The position numbers and the translations under genes are program-made. A DNA stretch of 64,000 bases from the NCBI GenBank assembly GCA_013215145.1, contig JABSRP010000039.1, positions 1-64,000 of the forward strand. Reading direction: 5' to 3'. The notes below the pieces were generated by a model. It had not been told where the DNA came from. It was given only the letters and a program-made list of their open reading frames with translations, and did not search any database. Source of the DNA: Pseudobacteriovorax sp. (GTDB lineage Bacteria; Bdellovibrionota_B; Oligoflexia; Oligoflexales; Oligoflexaceae). Shown here in pieces: positions 9,577-18,712 of the stretch; within the stretch, counting starts at the first letter, position 1, and each line of letters begins with the position of its first letter.

Positions 9577-9613
9577 GTTGGATTTACCGAAACTTCAATT
9601 CGGTAAATCCAAC
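9577..9613. repeat. Perfect 15-bp inverted repeat with 7-nt loop
   Basis: The arms 9577-9591 and 9599-9613 (GTTGGATTTACCGAA and its exact reverse complement) enclose ACTTCAA. Neither side has a T tract, so it is not a standard rho-independent terminator. It lies upstream of mrr and beside a transposase relic, so it could be an operator, an mRNA hairpin or part of an IS end. Confidence 0.85.
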
Positions 9614-9739
9614 ATTGTTGATTCTTTCTGGGGTAGTTTTCGAGTTCTGTCAAGTTTCCAATTATTTTGAAATCTGAATAACTGCAAATTTGGGCAGATA
9701 TTGCATCATAGAATCTTTTTTTGCTTGATTCTTTTTCTT

Positions 9740-10322
9740 ATCGCTGGTTTTTGTCAGGTATTTAACTCTGACAGCTTGTGGCAGTCCTGTGAACCTGTAA
9801 TTATCTAGGTTAGCAGAGAAACAATCGAGCTTGACTCTCTCGGTGTGAGCTTCATGAGACTTGCACTGGCGCATGTCTTAACTTCGCTTAAGTTACAACC
9901 AACAAGATTTTTCACCCATTGATGGAGTCTAGCTGGTGATAGACTAATCATCTTAATGCAAATACCTAAGCGTAAAAAGTAAAAAATCCGTAAACTCTCT
10001 CATGATATCAACGTGTATCTTTTGATTTTGATGCTATCTAGTTGTCGATCTGGACTTAATAACCAAATATTCTGCTCGGAGTCTTTGATAGCTCAGACTT
10101 TGCTTTTACATCGTCCGATTCGTTCTTTTTAGTCTGATAGTTCACCTGCAGTATTTGTTTGTTGTAGTCTTCTTCAGAAATAGTAGTGACGTTTCTGATC
10201 CCGTTTCGAATTCAATCTATAGTAGTATTCCTGGGAATCTGTAGCTGCTGAATCAGGTTTGGATTACCAGATTCCATAATCGCTCTTTTTAATCTTCTAT
10301 CATCATTCCGATAACTCGATGA
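9740..10322 (-). pseudogene. Degenerate relic of a transposase (same family as 16282-17491)
   Basis: No intact ORF exists, but pieces read on the minus strand align with the transposase at 16282-17491. GNPNLIQQLQIPRNTTID-stop-IRNG matches its DPNLFPSLNIPSSTAREWIKKG, where TGA replaces a Trp codon. Further on, LSPARLHQWVKNL, the C-x3-EV-x2-C spacing and a LT match its LSLARYNHWLRSL segment. A last piece, RFTGLPQAVRVKYL, in another frame resembles HFSISSLAIFAKRQ. Internal stops and frameshifts show long decay. Boundaries are approximate. It covers most of the gene-poor stretch 9.4-10.4 kb. Confidence 0.7.
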
Positions 10323-10547
10323 CCTACTACTGAAGAGGAGGGGTATTAAAAAAAGGAGCAAAAATGAAAGTTTCATACTTTTAACGCAGAGTTTTTGAGC
10401 TGAACTTTAACTATTGAACAGTCAAATTGTGGTTCGATATAGGAATAGTATCCGTTCCGCTCTAACCTTTTACGATTCATGAACTGCTCTCTGCCTAGGT
10501 TCAATGGAATCGACTTATTTCCTTGCAAATATTGGGAAGTAATATAC

Positions 10548-11474
10548 TTATTGACCAAATAGCTTGCTAGTATCATCAACGCTACCCTCGGACTTCCATT
10601 CAAGAGCTCCCAGCTTCATTAACTCACTATTTCCTTTCGGCATAGTTTTAGAAGACCTTACAAATACTGGAATAGGTTTCTCACTGCCAAGCTCCAACGC
10701 GGCTCCCTGCCACGTTCCACCCTTTTTATATTTTGAGCTTACCACTAGTGCATTCTGAGCCAACCCATATATCAATTGATTGCAATAAAACGCGTTTTGC
10801 CTGGAAAATGAAGAATCTGGCATAAAAGGAGAAGCCAAGACGAGTTTTTTGGCTGAAACCCATTTATTGAATTTCCTGAAACTAAGCTTTTTCAGCAGCT
10901 CTTCAGAAACTATCCCTACGACAATGCCTCCAGAATTTAAACAAGCCGTCATAGCTTCCGAGTCTGTACCTCTAGCGCAACCGGATACTAGTGTCACGTT
11001 CTTTTGAGAGCATAGCTCGCCAATATATTGGCAGAATTTCTTCTCCTCTTCGGTTATATCTCTAGATCCAATCACGGCTAAACATGTCGTGGTCGCTAGT
11101 AAATTCGGATCTCCAACCCCGAAAATTAATGGAGGACTATTGAAACCTAACCTCTTCTTCCAAGTCTTTGGATACTTTGCATCCCCCCGATTTAAGGTCC
11201 AAATGCCATTGCTCCGAAAAGACTCTAAATGAAAACCAAGCAAGAAGCCTCGACCAAGCAGTTCGCCGATCCTAAATAAATCAAATCCACACTCCTGTGA
11301 GCATTTGCTGGATACAGTTTCACTAAAAAGATTCGCAGGACTCATGGCTTTTTCCATGAGCCATTTAACCACGAGTCCATATTCCTCTCCAGAAAGAGGA
11401 ATCAAATCCTCGTTTTCAAACCGGCAAGTTAAGAGAATAGTTGCCTTTGTATCCTCATTAACAATATTTTTCAT
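10548..11474 (-). CDS. DprA/Smf-like Rossmann protein
   Basis: DprA/Smf proteins bind single-stranded DNA and load RecA during transformation. More distant members act in conflict systems. The 308 residues have an N-terminal helical region (about 1-110) and then the SMF Rossmann core: AVIGSRDIT, LVSGCARGTDSEAM, a FMPDSSFSRQNAFYCNQLI-type segment, and GGTWQGAALEL. The R-x-N pair and the G-S/G-TD elements are preserved. It starts 3 bp after the stop of the RecQ-phosphoribosyltransferase gene, so the two are co-expressed. The isolated position in a defence island, away from competence genes, argues against a housekeeping dprA. Its exact role is unknown. Confidence 0.85.
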   Translation of the reverse strand: MKNIVNEDTKATILLTCRFENEDLIPLSGEEYGLVVKWLMEKAMSPANLFSETVSSKCSQECGFDLFRIGELLGRGFLLGFHLESFRSNGIWTLNRGDAKYPKTWKKRLGFNSPPLIFGVGDPNLLATTTCLAVIGSRDITEEEKKFCQYIGELCSQKNVTLVSGCARGTDSEAMTACLNSGGIVVGIVSEELLKKLSFRKFNKWVSAKKLVLASPFMPDSSFSRQNAFYCNQLIYGLAQNALVVSSKYKKGGTWQGAALELGSEKPIPVFVRSSKTMPKGNSELMKLGALEWKSEGSVDDTSKLFGQ

Positions 11475-11477
11475 ATT

Positions 11478-13559
11478 TCATTCCTGCCTTGGTGACACCA
11501 GCGCTAAGGCGACCGGGTAAACTTCAGAGTTAGTATGGCTCCTTAATAACGCAGAAGCGACGGTGAAAGTCCAGCCAGAATCAACAATATCATCAAACAG
11601 CAAACACGGCTCATTTTTGACATAATTAGAGTCGACTTCAAATGCTCCATCCAAATTAGTAGCTTGGTGGTAACTGTTTAGCATGGCTTTCTGTGGTCTC
11701 GTTTCTTCGACTTTGCTAATGCAGCTAACAAAGTCGATACCTAGTTCTTTCGCTAGCTTCATAGCAAAGCTTGGGACAAGCATCGGGTTAGAGCTTGAGG
11801 GGATGCAACATATCCATGTCGGATTTTTACCAAATTCCCAGGAGTTGATCATTTTGACGCATGCGTGTAATAGTTCATCATTGAACTCGCATTCTTCCCG
11901 GCATTTAGCTACGACGCTTCCCCAGGCGCTATCTTTCCATAAAGATAATGCACGGCCTTGCTCAGCTCGAAGGTCCCGTCTTATGTTGCCGGAAAATCCA
12001 TACTTAGACATCCCTTTGAAATGGGGCCATTGTTTTCTTGGAGGCAAAGTCTGGTAACTTTCTTTCAAGAACTGCATTGCCTCCTCGGCAGAAGCTGACA
12101 TTTCAATTTCTATCATCTGGTCAGTGCAGTTGACGCAGACTCCACACTCAGTTGATTCTTTATCATCCAATGCCTTTGTCAAGAATTTCATTAGACATTC
12201 ATCTGTTTCGGAATATTCTTTCATCTGGAGCTGTTCCATTTCTCTATTCAATTGAACTTTTTCTATCAAATCCTTGTCGAGAGAAAATCTATCAATACTA
12301 GGGGAGATAACCCATTTAGAACCAACCTTAATGATCGGACCGTCGTCTTGCACACTCATTAATTTGATAGCCTTTTCAATTTGACCTTTGCGCAAATTTA
12401 TCTTTTTTTGAACTTCTGCTACAGATAAACCATCGTCTGACTCTTTAACAGCTTTCAGAATTAGCTCAAAATGTGCTTGTGGTGGGAATGCATTTTCGAT
12501 AAAAAAATTTGAAATTCTCTCGTCCTCATCACCGTAGAACAAAAAGCCATACGCAGTTATGTTGGATCTACCCGCCCGCCCCACTTGCTGATAATAGTGG
12601 ATTACAGAAGAGGGACGTTGGTAATGAATTACAAATCTCAAATCTGGTTTGTCAAATCCCATTCCCAAAGCAGTGGTTGCGACTAGAACTTTAATCTTGT
12701 TTGAAATCAGTTCGTTTTCTAATCGAATTTTTTTATCTGGGTCAACATCGGAATGATACGTGTGAGCATCTATTCCATTAGCCCTTAGCCAAGAAGATAC
12801 TTGTTCGGCGTTCCTTTTGGTAAGAGCATAAACGATTCCACTTCCTTCCAAAGTATTTAAAATACCAAGAATCTTTGCTAGTCTACAAGCAAGGCTTGCC
12901 TCCTTTATGTTTGCTAGAATTAGGTTTTCCCTTTTCAAACCACCTTTTAAAGTAACAAAATCTCGACCAATTTGTTTAGCTATATCTTCTATTACTCTAT
13001 CATTTGCGGTAGCTGTCATCGCTAATACAGGTAGCTTGCTAGGCATTAGGTTTATTAATCTAGAGATTCTTTTGTAGTCAGGCCTAAAATCATGACCCCA
13101 ATCCGAAATACAGTGAGCTTCGTCTACAACTAACAGAGAGAGATCCTCAAGGTGAGGTAAGATGTTCAGTTTAAATCTCTTAGCCGATAGGCGTTCTGGA
13201 GATATAAAAAGCATGTCAAGTTCATTATTCAAAATTTGCGTTTCAATTTCCTCCCACTCATCTTTATTCGTGTGCAAGATAGCGCCTGCCCTTAAGCCAT
13301 GTTTTTTAGCTGAATCAACTTGATTGCGAATTAGAGCAGAAAGTGGTGAGATTACCAGGGTAGGTCCACCGCTATCTAACCGGAAGGACTTTGTAGCTAC
13401 AAAATAGATAAGGCTTTTTCCCCATCCTGTTTTCTTAACTGCTAGTACAGTTTTTTGATCTAGAATTGCTTCGATGCATTCAAGTTGACCGCTTCGATAT
13501 TTAGCTTGTTTGCCATAGCAATCAACCAACAACTTTTTGAGGTCGGTCTTTTTTAACAA
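11478..13559 (-). CDS. RecQ-family helicase fused to a C-terminal phosphoribosyltransferase domain
   Basis: The 693 residues begin with an SF2 RecQ helicase: Walker A TGWGKS at 44-49, DEAHC near 138-142, a TATA-type motif III, and the RecQ motif VI QQVGRAGRS. A RecQ zinc-binding-like cysteine group with C-x2-C-x2-C follows in the middle. The C-terminus carries a phosphoribosyltransferase signature, LLFDDIVDSGWT (acidic pair at 656-657), as in ComF-type PRTases. The helicase part should unwind DNA. The PRTase part may bind a PRPP-like nucleotide. It is the first gene of a two-gene operon with a DprA-like partner. The combination of RecQ, ComF-like and DprA-like modules recalls competence proteins but sits inside a defence island. 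Confidence 0.88.
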   Translation of the reverse strand: MLKKTDLKKLLVDCYGKQAKYRSGQLECIEAILDQKTVLAVKKTGWGKSLIYFVATKSFRLDSGGPTLVISPLSALIRNQVDSAKKHGLRAGAILHTNKDEWEEIETQILNNELDMLFISPERLSAKRFKLNILPHLEDLSLLVVDEAHCISDWGHDFRPDYKRISRLINLMPSKLPVLAMTATANDRVIEDIAKQIGRDFVTLKGGLKRENLILANIKEASLACRLAKILGILNTLEGSGIVYALTKRNAEQVSSWLRANGIDAHTYHSDVDPDKKIRLENELISNKIKVLVATTALGMGFDKPDLRFVIHYQRPSSVIHYYQQVGRAGRSNITAYGFLFYGDEDERISNFFIENAFPPQAHFELILKAVKESDDGLSVAEVQKKINLRKGQIEKAIKLMSVQDDGPIIKVGSKWVISPSIDRFSLDKDLIEKVQLNREMEQLQMKEYSETDECLMKFLTKALDDKESTECGVCVNCTDQMIEIEMSASAEEAMQFLKESYQTLPPRKQWPHFKGMSKYGFSGNIRRDLRAEQGRALSLWKDSAWGSVVAKCREECEFNDELLHACVKMINSWEFGKNPTWICCIPSSSNPMLVPSFAMKLAKELGIDFVSCISKVEETRPQKAMLNSYHQATNLDGAFEVDSNYVKNEPCLLFDDIVDSGWTFTVASALLRSHTNSEVYPVALALVSPRQE

Positions 13560-14215
13560 TTTTAGAACTCCTGTTGCAATTTAAAAGGCAGAGATTCCAA
13601 TATATGAAAACTCTGATTTATCAAAACTTTTCTTCAGAGCCTATATTTAGCTATTTAAGCTATTCAGCTAAGTGCAAACCATGCAAAAAGTGTAACCGCT
13701 CTAGTTCAAAAAATGGAGGGCAAGAAACTGCAGTGCTACAAGCTGTTTATTACGCTGCTTTAGGTTTTGGTTAGTTAAGTTTTTATAACTGAATTTTTAT
13801 TTAAGGTTGACGGATTATTTCGCTAGGTTCCGCCAATAACGAGAACACATTGAAGTACTAATGAGAAACAAATATGCTATCACTCAGTCTTAAAAATGCT
13901 GATACTATCGTTTTCTGGATGTGCGTTTAAAGGAGAATATGGATTAGTCACTGAACATCGACCTTTCGGTTCTTAGGAGAAAGCCCCAAAGAGAAGATTG
14001 TGCCAATATGTAAGCTTCTTTATCATAACGGCAAATATAGATCTTAAGGAAAAGAATACCTAGAAGTTTAAAAGTTGTCTGCTGCTATTTTCGAGTACTG
14101 CTTCGGACTTTTTCTCATCAATCTATCCCTTTACATCGCCCATATTCAAAACCTAATTTACCGCCAAAGTAACCTCCTCTGGTTATTAGTAGTTTTGGTC
14201 TACATCGCGTGAAGA
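13560..14215. other. Gene-poor stretch between two defence modules
   Basis: About 650 bases contain no ORF I can support. A 26-codon frame around 13904 with a lipobox-like LSFSGC has no ribosome-binding site and was not accepted. The segment 14059-14085 resembles 15719-15745 (see that repeat). The promoter of the helicase operon should lie just right of 13559. Confidence 0.4.
14059..14085 (+). repeat. Imperfect direct repeat, copy 1 (27 bases)
   Basis: CCTAGAAG, a variable centre and AAGTTGTCTGCTGC match 15719-15745 with four mismatches by eye over 27 bases. The two copies flank the HNH/PD-(D/E)XK gene pair in the same orientation. Confidence 0.45.
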
Positions 14216-14644
14216 TCAATTTAAAAGTTCATATTTGACTGGGTGATTGCCATCACAGGGGAATAATACTTGAGCTGCCCATTGGTAATTTAGTTTTTCA
14301 AGATAGCCGTTTAGCTTATAACTATCATAAGCGCTAATTTTTTCACCTTTTTTAGCCTCAATTGCTAGGATGTTCGCCAGGGAATCTCTTATGTGAACAA
14401 TAATATCTGGCCGCACAGATTTGTCATCTGAATCGAGTTTTTTAGTGTGTCTTTCATCTTTGTTGTACTCGCAGTCAACGTGAAAATCATAACCATCTTC
14501 CACAATAACCTCTTCCAAATACACTGCGAACCTATGAGTCATAGTCTGCTCATGAACTTCTAAATCGAGTAGAATACTATCACGTTCTATAAACTTGTTA
14601 CGAGCATACTCTAACCAGTTTTTTACTTGTTCTTCATTAATCAT
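14216..14644 (-). CDS. Putative PD-(D/E)XK nuclease-fold protein
   Basis: The 142-residue protein carries a clear D-x(n)-E-x-K signature: VRPDIIVHI followed by ILAIEAKKGE, with the Asp and the E-A-K spaced as in restriction-type PD-(D/E)XK nucleases. An N-terminal helix bundle precedes it and a short tail follows. It lacks any separate DNA-binding domain. It lies 30 bp downstream of the HNH nuclease gene, so both are probably one operon. It may be a nuclease subunit or an accessory protein. The family was not identified. Confidence 0.65.
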   Translation of the reverse strand: MINEEQVKNWLEYARNKFIERDSILLDLEVHEQTMTHRFAVYLEEVIVEDGYDFHVDCEYNKDERHTKKLDSDDKSVRPDIIVHIRDSLANILAIEAKKGEKISAYDSYKLNGYLEKLNYQWAAQVLFPCDGNHPVKYELLN

Positions 14645-14674
14645 AGTTTGTTAACCTAGTTAAAGTTACCAGAT

Positions 14675-15520
14675 TCATCCACAAAGCAATAGCTTTTTTC
14701 TTAACGCTTTGACTAGCAGTTTTCTAAATTCACCCTTGTCTTTTCCATAGTGAGCCTGCCTATGATGATTGGCACACAAAGCAATCACGTTTTCGCTAGA
14801 ATCATCGCCGCCCTCTGACAGTGGTTCTATATGGTGTGTTTCTAAAAATAAACGCCCATCCTCAGTCTCAAAACCCTTTTCGCCGCAGCACTCGCAGTGG
14901 CCTTTAGATCTTAAAAGGGCGATCTCTCTAACCTTTTTTGACCTGTTTAGAACCTGTCCTTTTAGGGTTCGATAGCTTGGATCAATCTTTAGATACCCAA
15001 ACTGATCAGTTGCCATTCCCCGAATAATTCCCCGCGTTAAAACACATTCTCCTGTTTTCATATCGTATGAAACCGACCAAGGCTCATCATCTAATATTCT
15101 TGCTTTGACTTTTGAGCCATCTGCTCCCATTTCATCTTTATCGAGCATGTGACCTTCCTGCAGGGATACTCTAACTGGTATGTTGTTTTTTGCAACGTAT
15201 TTAAGAGTGCTATCAAAGTCCATTGCTCTTTTCGCTCTTTTTGGATTTTTTTCTCGTTCGCAAATATTTTTAAACTGCTGTCTAAGATTTAATCTACAAG
15301 TTGCATTGTCATCCTCAAATACTACTTCTCGATACCAAAGGTTAAAAAGGGCGATCTCTTTAACCTTATCTATGAACGACCACTCGTAGCAGTATTTTGG
15401 ATTGGAAGCTGGGTCTTTTCCTTTGAAATTCTTCCAGTCTTCGGTGCTAATGCCAACCCTACTTACTATATCTATCAGTAGATCTTTTCTAATTGGCCTA
15501 AGTTTTTCTGCTAATTTCAT
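14675..15520 (-). CDS. HNH endonuclease
   Basis: The 281 residues end in an HNH nuclease domain. It has CECCGEKGF as the first zinc-binding CxxC, then LETHHIEPLSEGG with the catalytic His pair, and CANHHRQAHYG with the second zinc CxxH and final His. The N-terminal about 190 residues are of unrecognised fold and presumably recognise the target. The arrangement is that of an HNH restriction enzyme, possibly specific for modified DNA, since no methyltransferase gene accompanies it. It starts an apparent two-gene operon with the PD-(D/E)XK-like protein. Confidence 0.88.
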   Translation of the reverse strand: MKLAEKLRPIRKDLLIDIVSRVGISTEDWKNFKGKDPASNPKYCYEWSFIDKVKEIALFNLWYREVVFEDDNATCRLNLRQQFKNICEREKNPKRAKRAMDFDSTLKYVAKNNIPVRVSLQEGHMLDKDEMGADGSKVKARILDDEPWSVSYDMKTGECVLTRGIIRGMATDQFGYLKIDPSYRTLKGQVLNRSKKVREIALLRSKGHCECCGEKGFETEDGRLFLETHHIEPLSEGGDDSSENVIALCANHHRQAHYGKDKGEFRKLLVKALRKKLLLCG

Positions 15521-15896
15521 GTTTTTTCCTTTTATGCTTTATAGCTGGATGTAACCCAACATGAGAAGTTTAATAGATAGCAGCCTCGCTTTGAAGACTT
15601 ATTTTTTGCAGTGATTAATGCTAGAAGCTATCTTTTATGTAGGAGGAAGGCTTAAGACAACTGCTTTTATATTTAGGTTTTTTCTTTAAGTTAAAGATGT
15701 TTTTTGGCCTGGACCTATCCTAGAAGCTTTCAAGTTATCTGCTGCAGTCTCTGTTTTGCCTTACCCTTTTTTTGAAAAGTGAAAAAGACAGCCTTGATCA
15801 TAGCAGAAGATATCTAGCTTGTTTTTTCCTAGTAGGGCTATCTATATAAAATTTTTAAGGATAATTCTATTTAAAATACCTATTTTCAATTGCCTT
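15521..15896. other. Gene-poor stretch upstream of the HNH gene
   Basis: Nothing coding was found here. It should hold the HNH operon promoter. The only structure noticed is the second copy of an imperfect 27-base direct repeat (15719-15745). Confidence 0.4.
15719..15745 (+). repeat. Imperfect direct repeat, copy 2 (27 bases)
   Basis: CCTAGAAG, a variable centre and AAGTTATCTGCTGC match the copy at 14059-14085. The pair could mark the edges of a mobile cassette, or be chance similarity of AT-rich DNA. Confidence 0.45.
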
Positions 15897-16088
15897 CTAG
15901 TTTTCATGACCGCAGTTATCGCATGACTTTTTAAAAAGCTCTCCTGGCTTCCCGCAGGCCATGCAAGGATCATCAGGATAAGCTTTAATCCATTCATCCT
16001 CAGATTTGTAATCGGTAAAACTATCGTTTGTCCAAATAATTTCTTCCTGTTTTGTTGTAAGCGCCTGATCTAGACCACAAGAAACTGA
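15897..16088 (-). pseudogene. 5'-truncated gene for a zinc-ribbon protein
   Basis: The minus-strand frame has no start codon. It opens right after a stop and ends at TAG (15899-15897). The peptide reads SCGLDQ near its beginning and closes with PCMACGKPGE and SCDNCGHEN, two CxxC knuckles that would form a zinc ribbon. The lost N-terminus faces the transposase pseudogene at 16.3 kb, so insertion or deletion there probably removed it. The function of the original protein is unknown. Confidence 0.55.
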
Positions 16089-16281
16089 TCAAAAATGCTT
16101 GCGACTGTACCAAATTTTATCCACCTAGAATCATTGAAGTAAAATCCAAAGAATCAGCTGTCAAATTTCATCCGTTGAAGCGAATCAATAGCAATTAACC
16201 AGAATCAAACGAAATTTCGTCTGCACCTTGATTAAATATCTAATTTGGCATACTAATATCCCTCAATTTCAGGAGGGAATA

Positions 16282-17491
16282 GTGGTGCCAACCCGCCGAG
16301 CTTATGATCATCGAATTAAACAGCTAATAGCAAATGCCAGAGATCCAAACTTATTTCCAAGCCTAAACATTCCAAGTTCTACTGCCAGAGAGTGGATTAA
16401 AAAAGGATCCTTCGACGTCGTCACTTTACCAGAATTAGAGCTAGCTTCTGAAGACCTTGTTGTAAAAGTAAGTAACCTGAATAACGAACTCGAATCACTA
16501 AAGACGAAGCAAAAGCTCGTCATCTTCACTTTTAAGATTTTCGGACTACAAATCCAATACAAAAAGTTGCCAAGAACTGATGACAAGAGCCTTCTCATCG
16601 AAGCCATCAAATCGGCTGCTAAATCTCTGTCACTCGACACTTGCCTCGATGCTATTGCCCTGAGTCTAGCTCGATACAATCACTGGCTCAGAAGCCTTAG
16701 AAAATGCAAAATTCCAGAAGTTGACTTCTGTCCAAGAACCCACCCATTGGTCCTTACACATAAAGAGGTTGCAAAGATAAAAGACTACGTTTCGTAAAAA
16801 AGATTCGCCCACTTCAGCATTTCTTCATTAGCCATCTTTGCCAAACGACAAGGCGATCTATTTGCCTCACCTGCCACATGGTCGAGACTTGTCAGAAAAC
16901 TGGGACTAAGACGACCAAGTAAACGAGTATACCCACAAAAGCCTAAGGTCGGAATCAGAGTAAATAACCCGAACGAACTCTGGCATATCGATGCAAGCGT
17001 CATCAAACTTCAAGATGGAACAAGGTGTTTTATCCAAACCATCATCGACAACCACTCGAGGTACGTATTAGCAAGCAGAGCCACAACTGACTACGGAGGT
17101 GTTAGAACCGCTGAACTTATCCGACAAGCTATCGATAATGCAAGATCTATCAAGCAGCAAACCACTCTCATGTGCGACCAAGGAACCGAAAACATCAACT
17201 TCGAGGTCGATTCACTCCTAGAGGAGCAAGACATCAAGCGAATCGTTGCTCAAATCGATATAGACTTTTCCAATAGCATGGTTGAAGCACTCTTCAAAAG
17301 GATGAAACACAACTACCTATTCAATCACCCCTTAACCAGTCTAGAAGTTCTACAAGAAAAACTCGACTACTATATCAAAGAATCAGATTCCCCTCGCTTG
17401 CCTTAAAGGCGCAACTCCTGCCGAAGTGTTCTTCTCTAGACTACCCAACGACTACGATCAGCAGATCAAGACAAACCACAAACTCGCATAA
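16282..17491 (+). pseudogene. DDE (rve) transposase broken by an in-frame stop and a frameshift
   Basis: A strong AGGAGGG precedes the GTG at 16282. An N-terminal HTH-type half runs to TAA at 16795-16797. The same frame continues without interruption as HFSISSLAIFAKRQGDLFASP and on to the rve core, with WHIDASV (first Asp), MCDQGTEN (second Asp) and SMVEALFKRMK (Glu). Near 17390 the reading frame shifts, and the normal tail (GATPAEVFF, ending at TAA 17491) is in the next frame. One point mutation and one indel have therefore inactivated a single-ORF transposase. A more decayed relative lies at 9740-10322. Terminal inverted repeats were not identified. Confidence 0.82.
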
Positions 17492-17761
17492 AAGCTAGGA
17501 TTGAGTCCAATAGAGCTACAAACTGCGGGATCTGCATCGCCTGACGAACTTCAGTACCTAAATCCCTAGTTAAGTAAAATTGAGCAATTCCTAAGAGCCC
17601 TACCCCTATTAACTCGATCCGATAAGCTTCGAAAACATATAGCCCTTTCGTTATTTCTATGTGCGAAACTTCGTGCTCTTTAATATGTAGTCCACTGATT
17701 CAATGCTCGGCAACGGCTCTGTGTATATCTTTCTACAGCAGAGCTATCGAAACCCTGTTCT

Positions 17762-18712
17762 TTAAGGAAAGGTATCAAAAGTTACTCCAAAAACTACTGT
17801 AACTAGAGGTTGGCCGGGTGCAGGAGGGAATTGCAATTGAAGTTGGTTTCCCACAATGGTGTATTCAAGAGATCTATTATTGAGACAGTCGAGTCCTTCA
17901 TCTACCCTACAACCTAGAAAATCATTATCTTCAGATACTGAGTATACCGAATCATCGATACTTAAAATTTCAAAAATACCAATCTCGCGAATCGCGTCGG
18001 TACTGCTTAATCTAATCGAAATATTTGCGTTGTCGAAAGCTTCTACATACATTCCATCTTTATCGCTACCTAACTCAAATACTCTCTGAGTAAACAGGTC
18101 AAATTTTTGACCAAAGACTGTTGCTTCTTCATTGCCATTTAACCAGCTGTCAAAAGTTGCAGAAATGTTTTTTATGTCTTCGCCAAACATATTTGCTTCT
18201 GTATCAAAGTTTACTATTTCTCTAGAATCAACTATCTTGTATAGAGAACCTTCTGATTTCGTTTTGGAGGCATAAATATTGATGAATAACTCAAGCTGAA
18301 AATTTTCCTTGGTCAAGAGGGTTCGAAGGTAATAGTATTTCATTCCTTCACCCCAAGCGGAATCTATGCATTGGCTTTCAAACGAAATAGAAACGTCATC
18401 GAATAAATACGTATCTACATAGCTTTCCAAATAAGATTTTATAGATTCGCACTTACCTGACCAATCTACTGAATCAAACTTAGGAAATTTAAATGAACTG
18501 GTCTCCAGTGCTACCGGAATCGAGGGCTTTTTGTCAGAGTTCTTTTCTTTTAGGTCTGTTTCAGATGATGTCTCTGATAAATTTTCACTATTATTAGTTG
18601 TATCATTATCAGGTTGTGCTTGTACGATCGGAGATGGCCTGTCGTTTGTCTTTCCACAACCAAGCGCGAATAGTACTATTTTTAATAATAAAACCAATTG
18701 GAACTTTTCCAT
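17762..18712 (-). CDS. Putative lipoprotein of unknown function
   Basis: The ATG at 18712 is preferred because GGAG lies 8 bases before it; the upstream ATG at 18727 lacks this. The 316-residue product begins with a hydrophobic signal ending in LFALGC, a good lipobox. A low-complexity Asp/Asn/Ser-rich linker of about 50 residues follows, then a globular domain of about 230 residues with several cysteines (for example LGCRVDEGLDCL). No family was recognised. It is isolated between a transposase pseudogene and the toxin/immunity operon, on the same strand as the latter. Confidence 0.7.
   Translation of the reverse strand: MEKFQLVLLLKIVLFALGCGKTNDRPSPIVQAQPDNDTTNNSENLSETSSETDLKEKNSDKKPSIPVALETSSFKFPKFDSVDWSGKCESIKSYLESYVDTYLFDDVSISFESQCIDSAWGEGMKYYYLRTLLTKENFQLELFINIYASKTKSEGSLYKIVDSREIVNFDTEANMFGEDIKNISATFDSWLNGNEEATVFGQKFDLFTQRVFELGSDKDGMYVEAFDNANISIRLSSTDAIREIGIFEILSIDDSVYSVSEDNDFLGCRVDEGLDCLNNRSLEYTIVGNQLQLQFPPAPGQPLVTVVFGVTFDTFP

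Noticed and set aside
9662-9874. 70-codon minus-strand ORF
   Set aside because: Its middle part aligns with the rve transposase in a shifted frame; it is a piece of the decayed transposase, not a gene.
10373-10603. 76-codon minus-strand ORF overlapping the DprA-like gene
   Set aside because: It starts inside the DprA-like gene, has no recognised family and no clear ribosome-binding site. An ATGA overlap with a following 56-codon frame that has a hydrophobic start (10376 downwards) is intriguing, but that frame runs into the transposase relic.
13574-13774. 66-codon plus-strand ORF upstream of the RecQ gene
   Set aside because: No family features and it covers the likely promoter region of the divergent helicase operon.
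13904-13985. 26-codon plus-strand frame with a lipobox-like LSFSGC
   Set aside because: No ribosome-binding site, no charged N-terminus and too short; probably chance.
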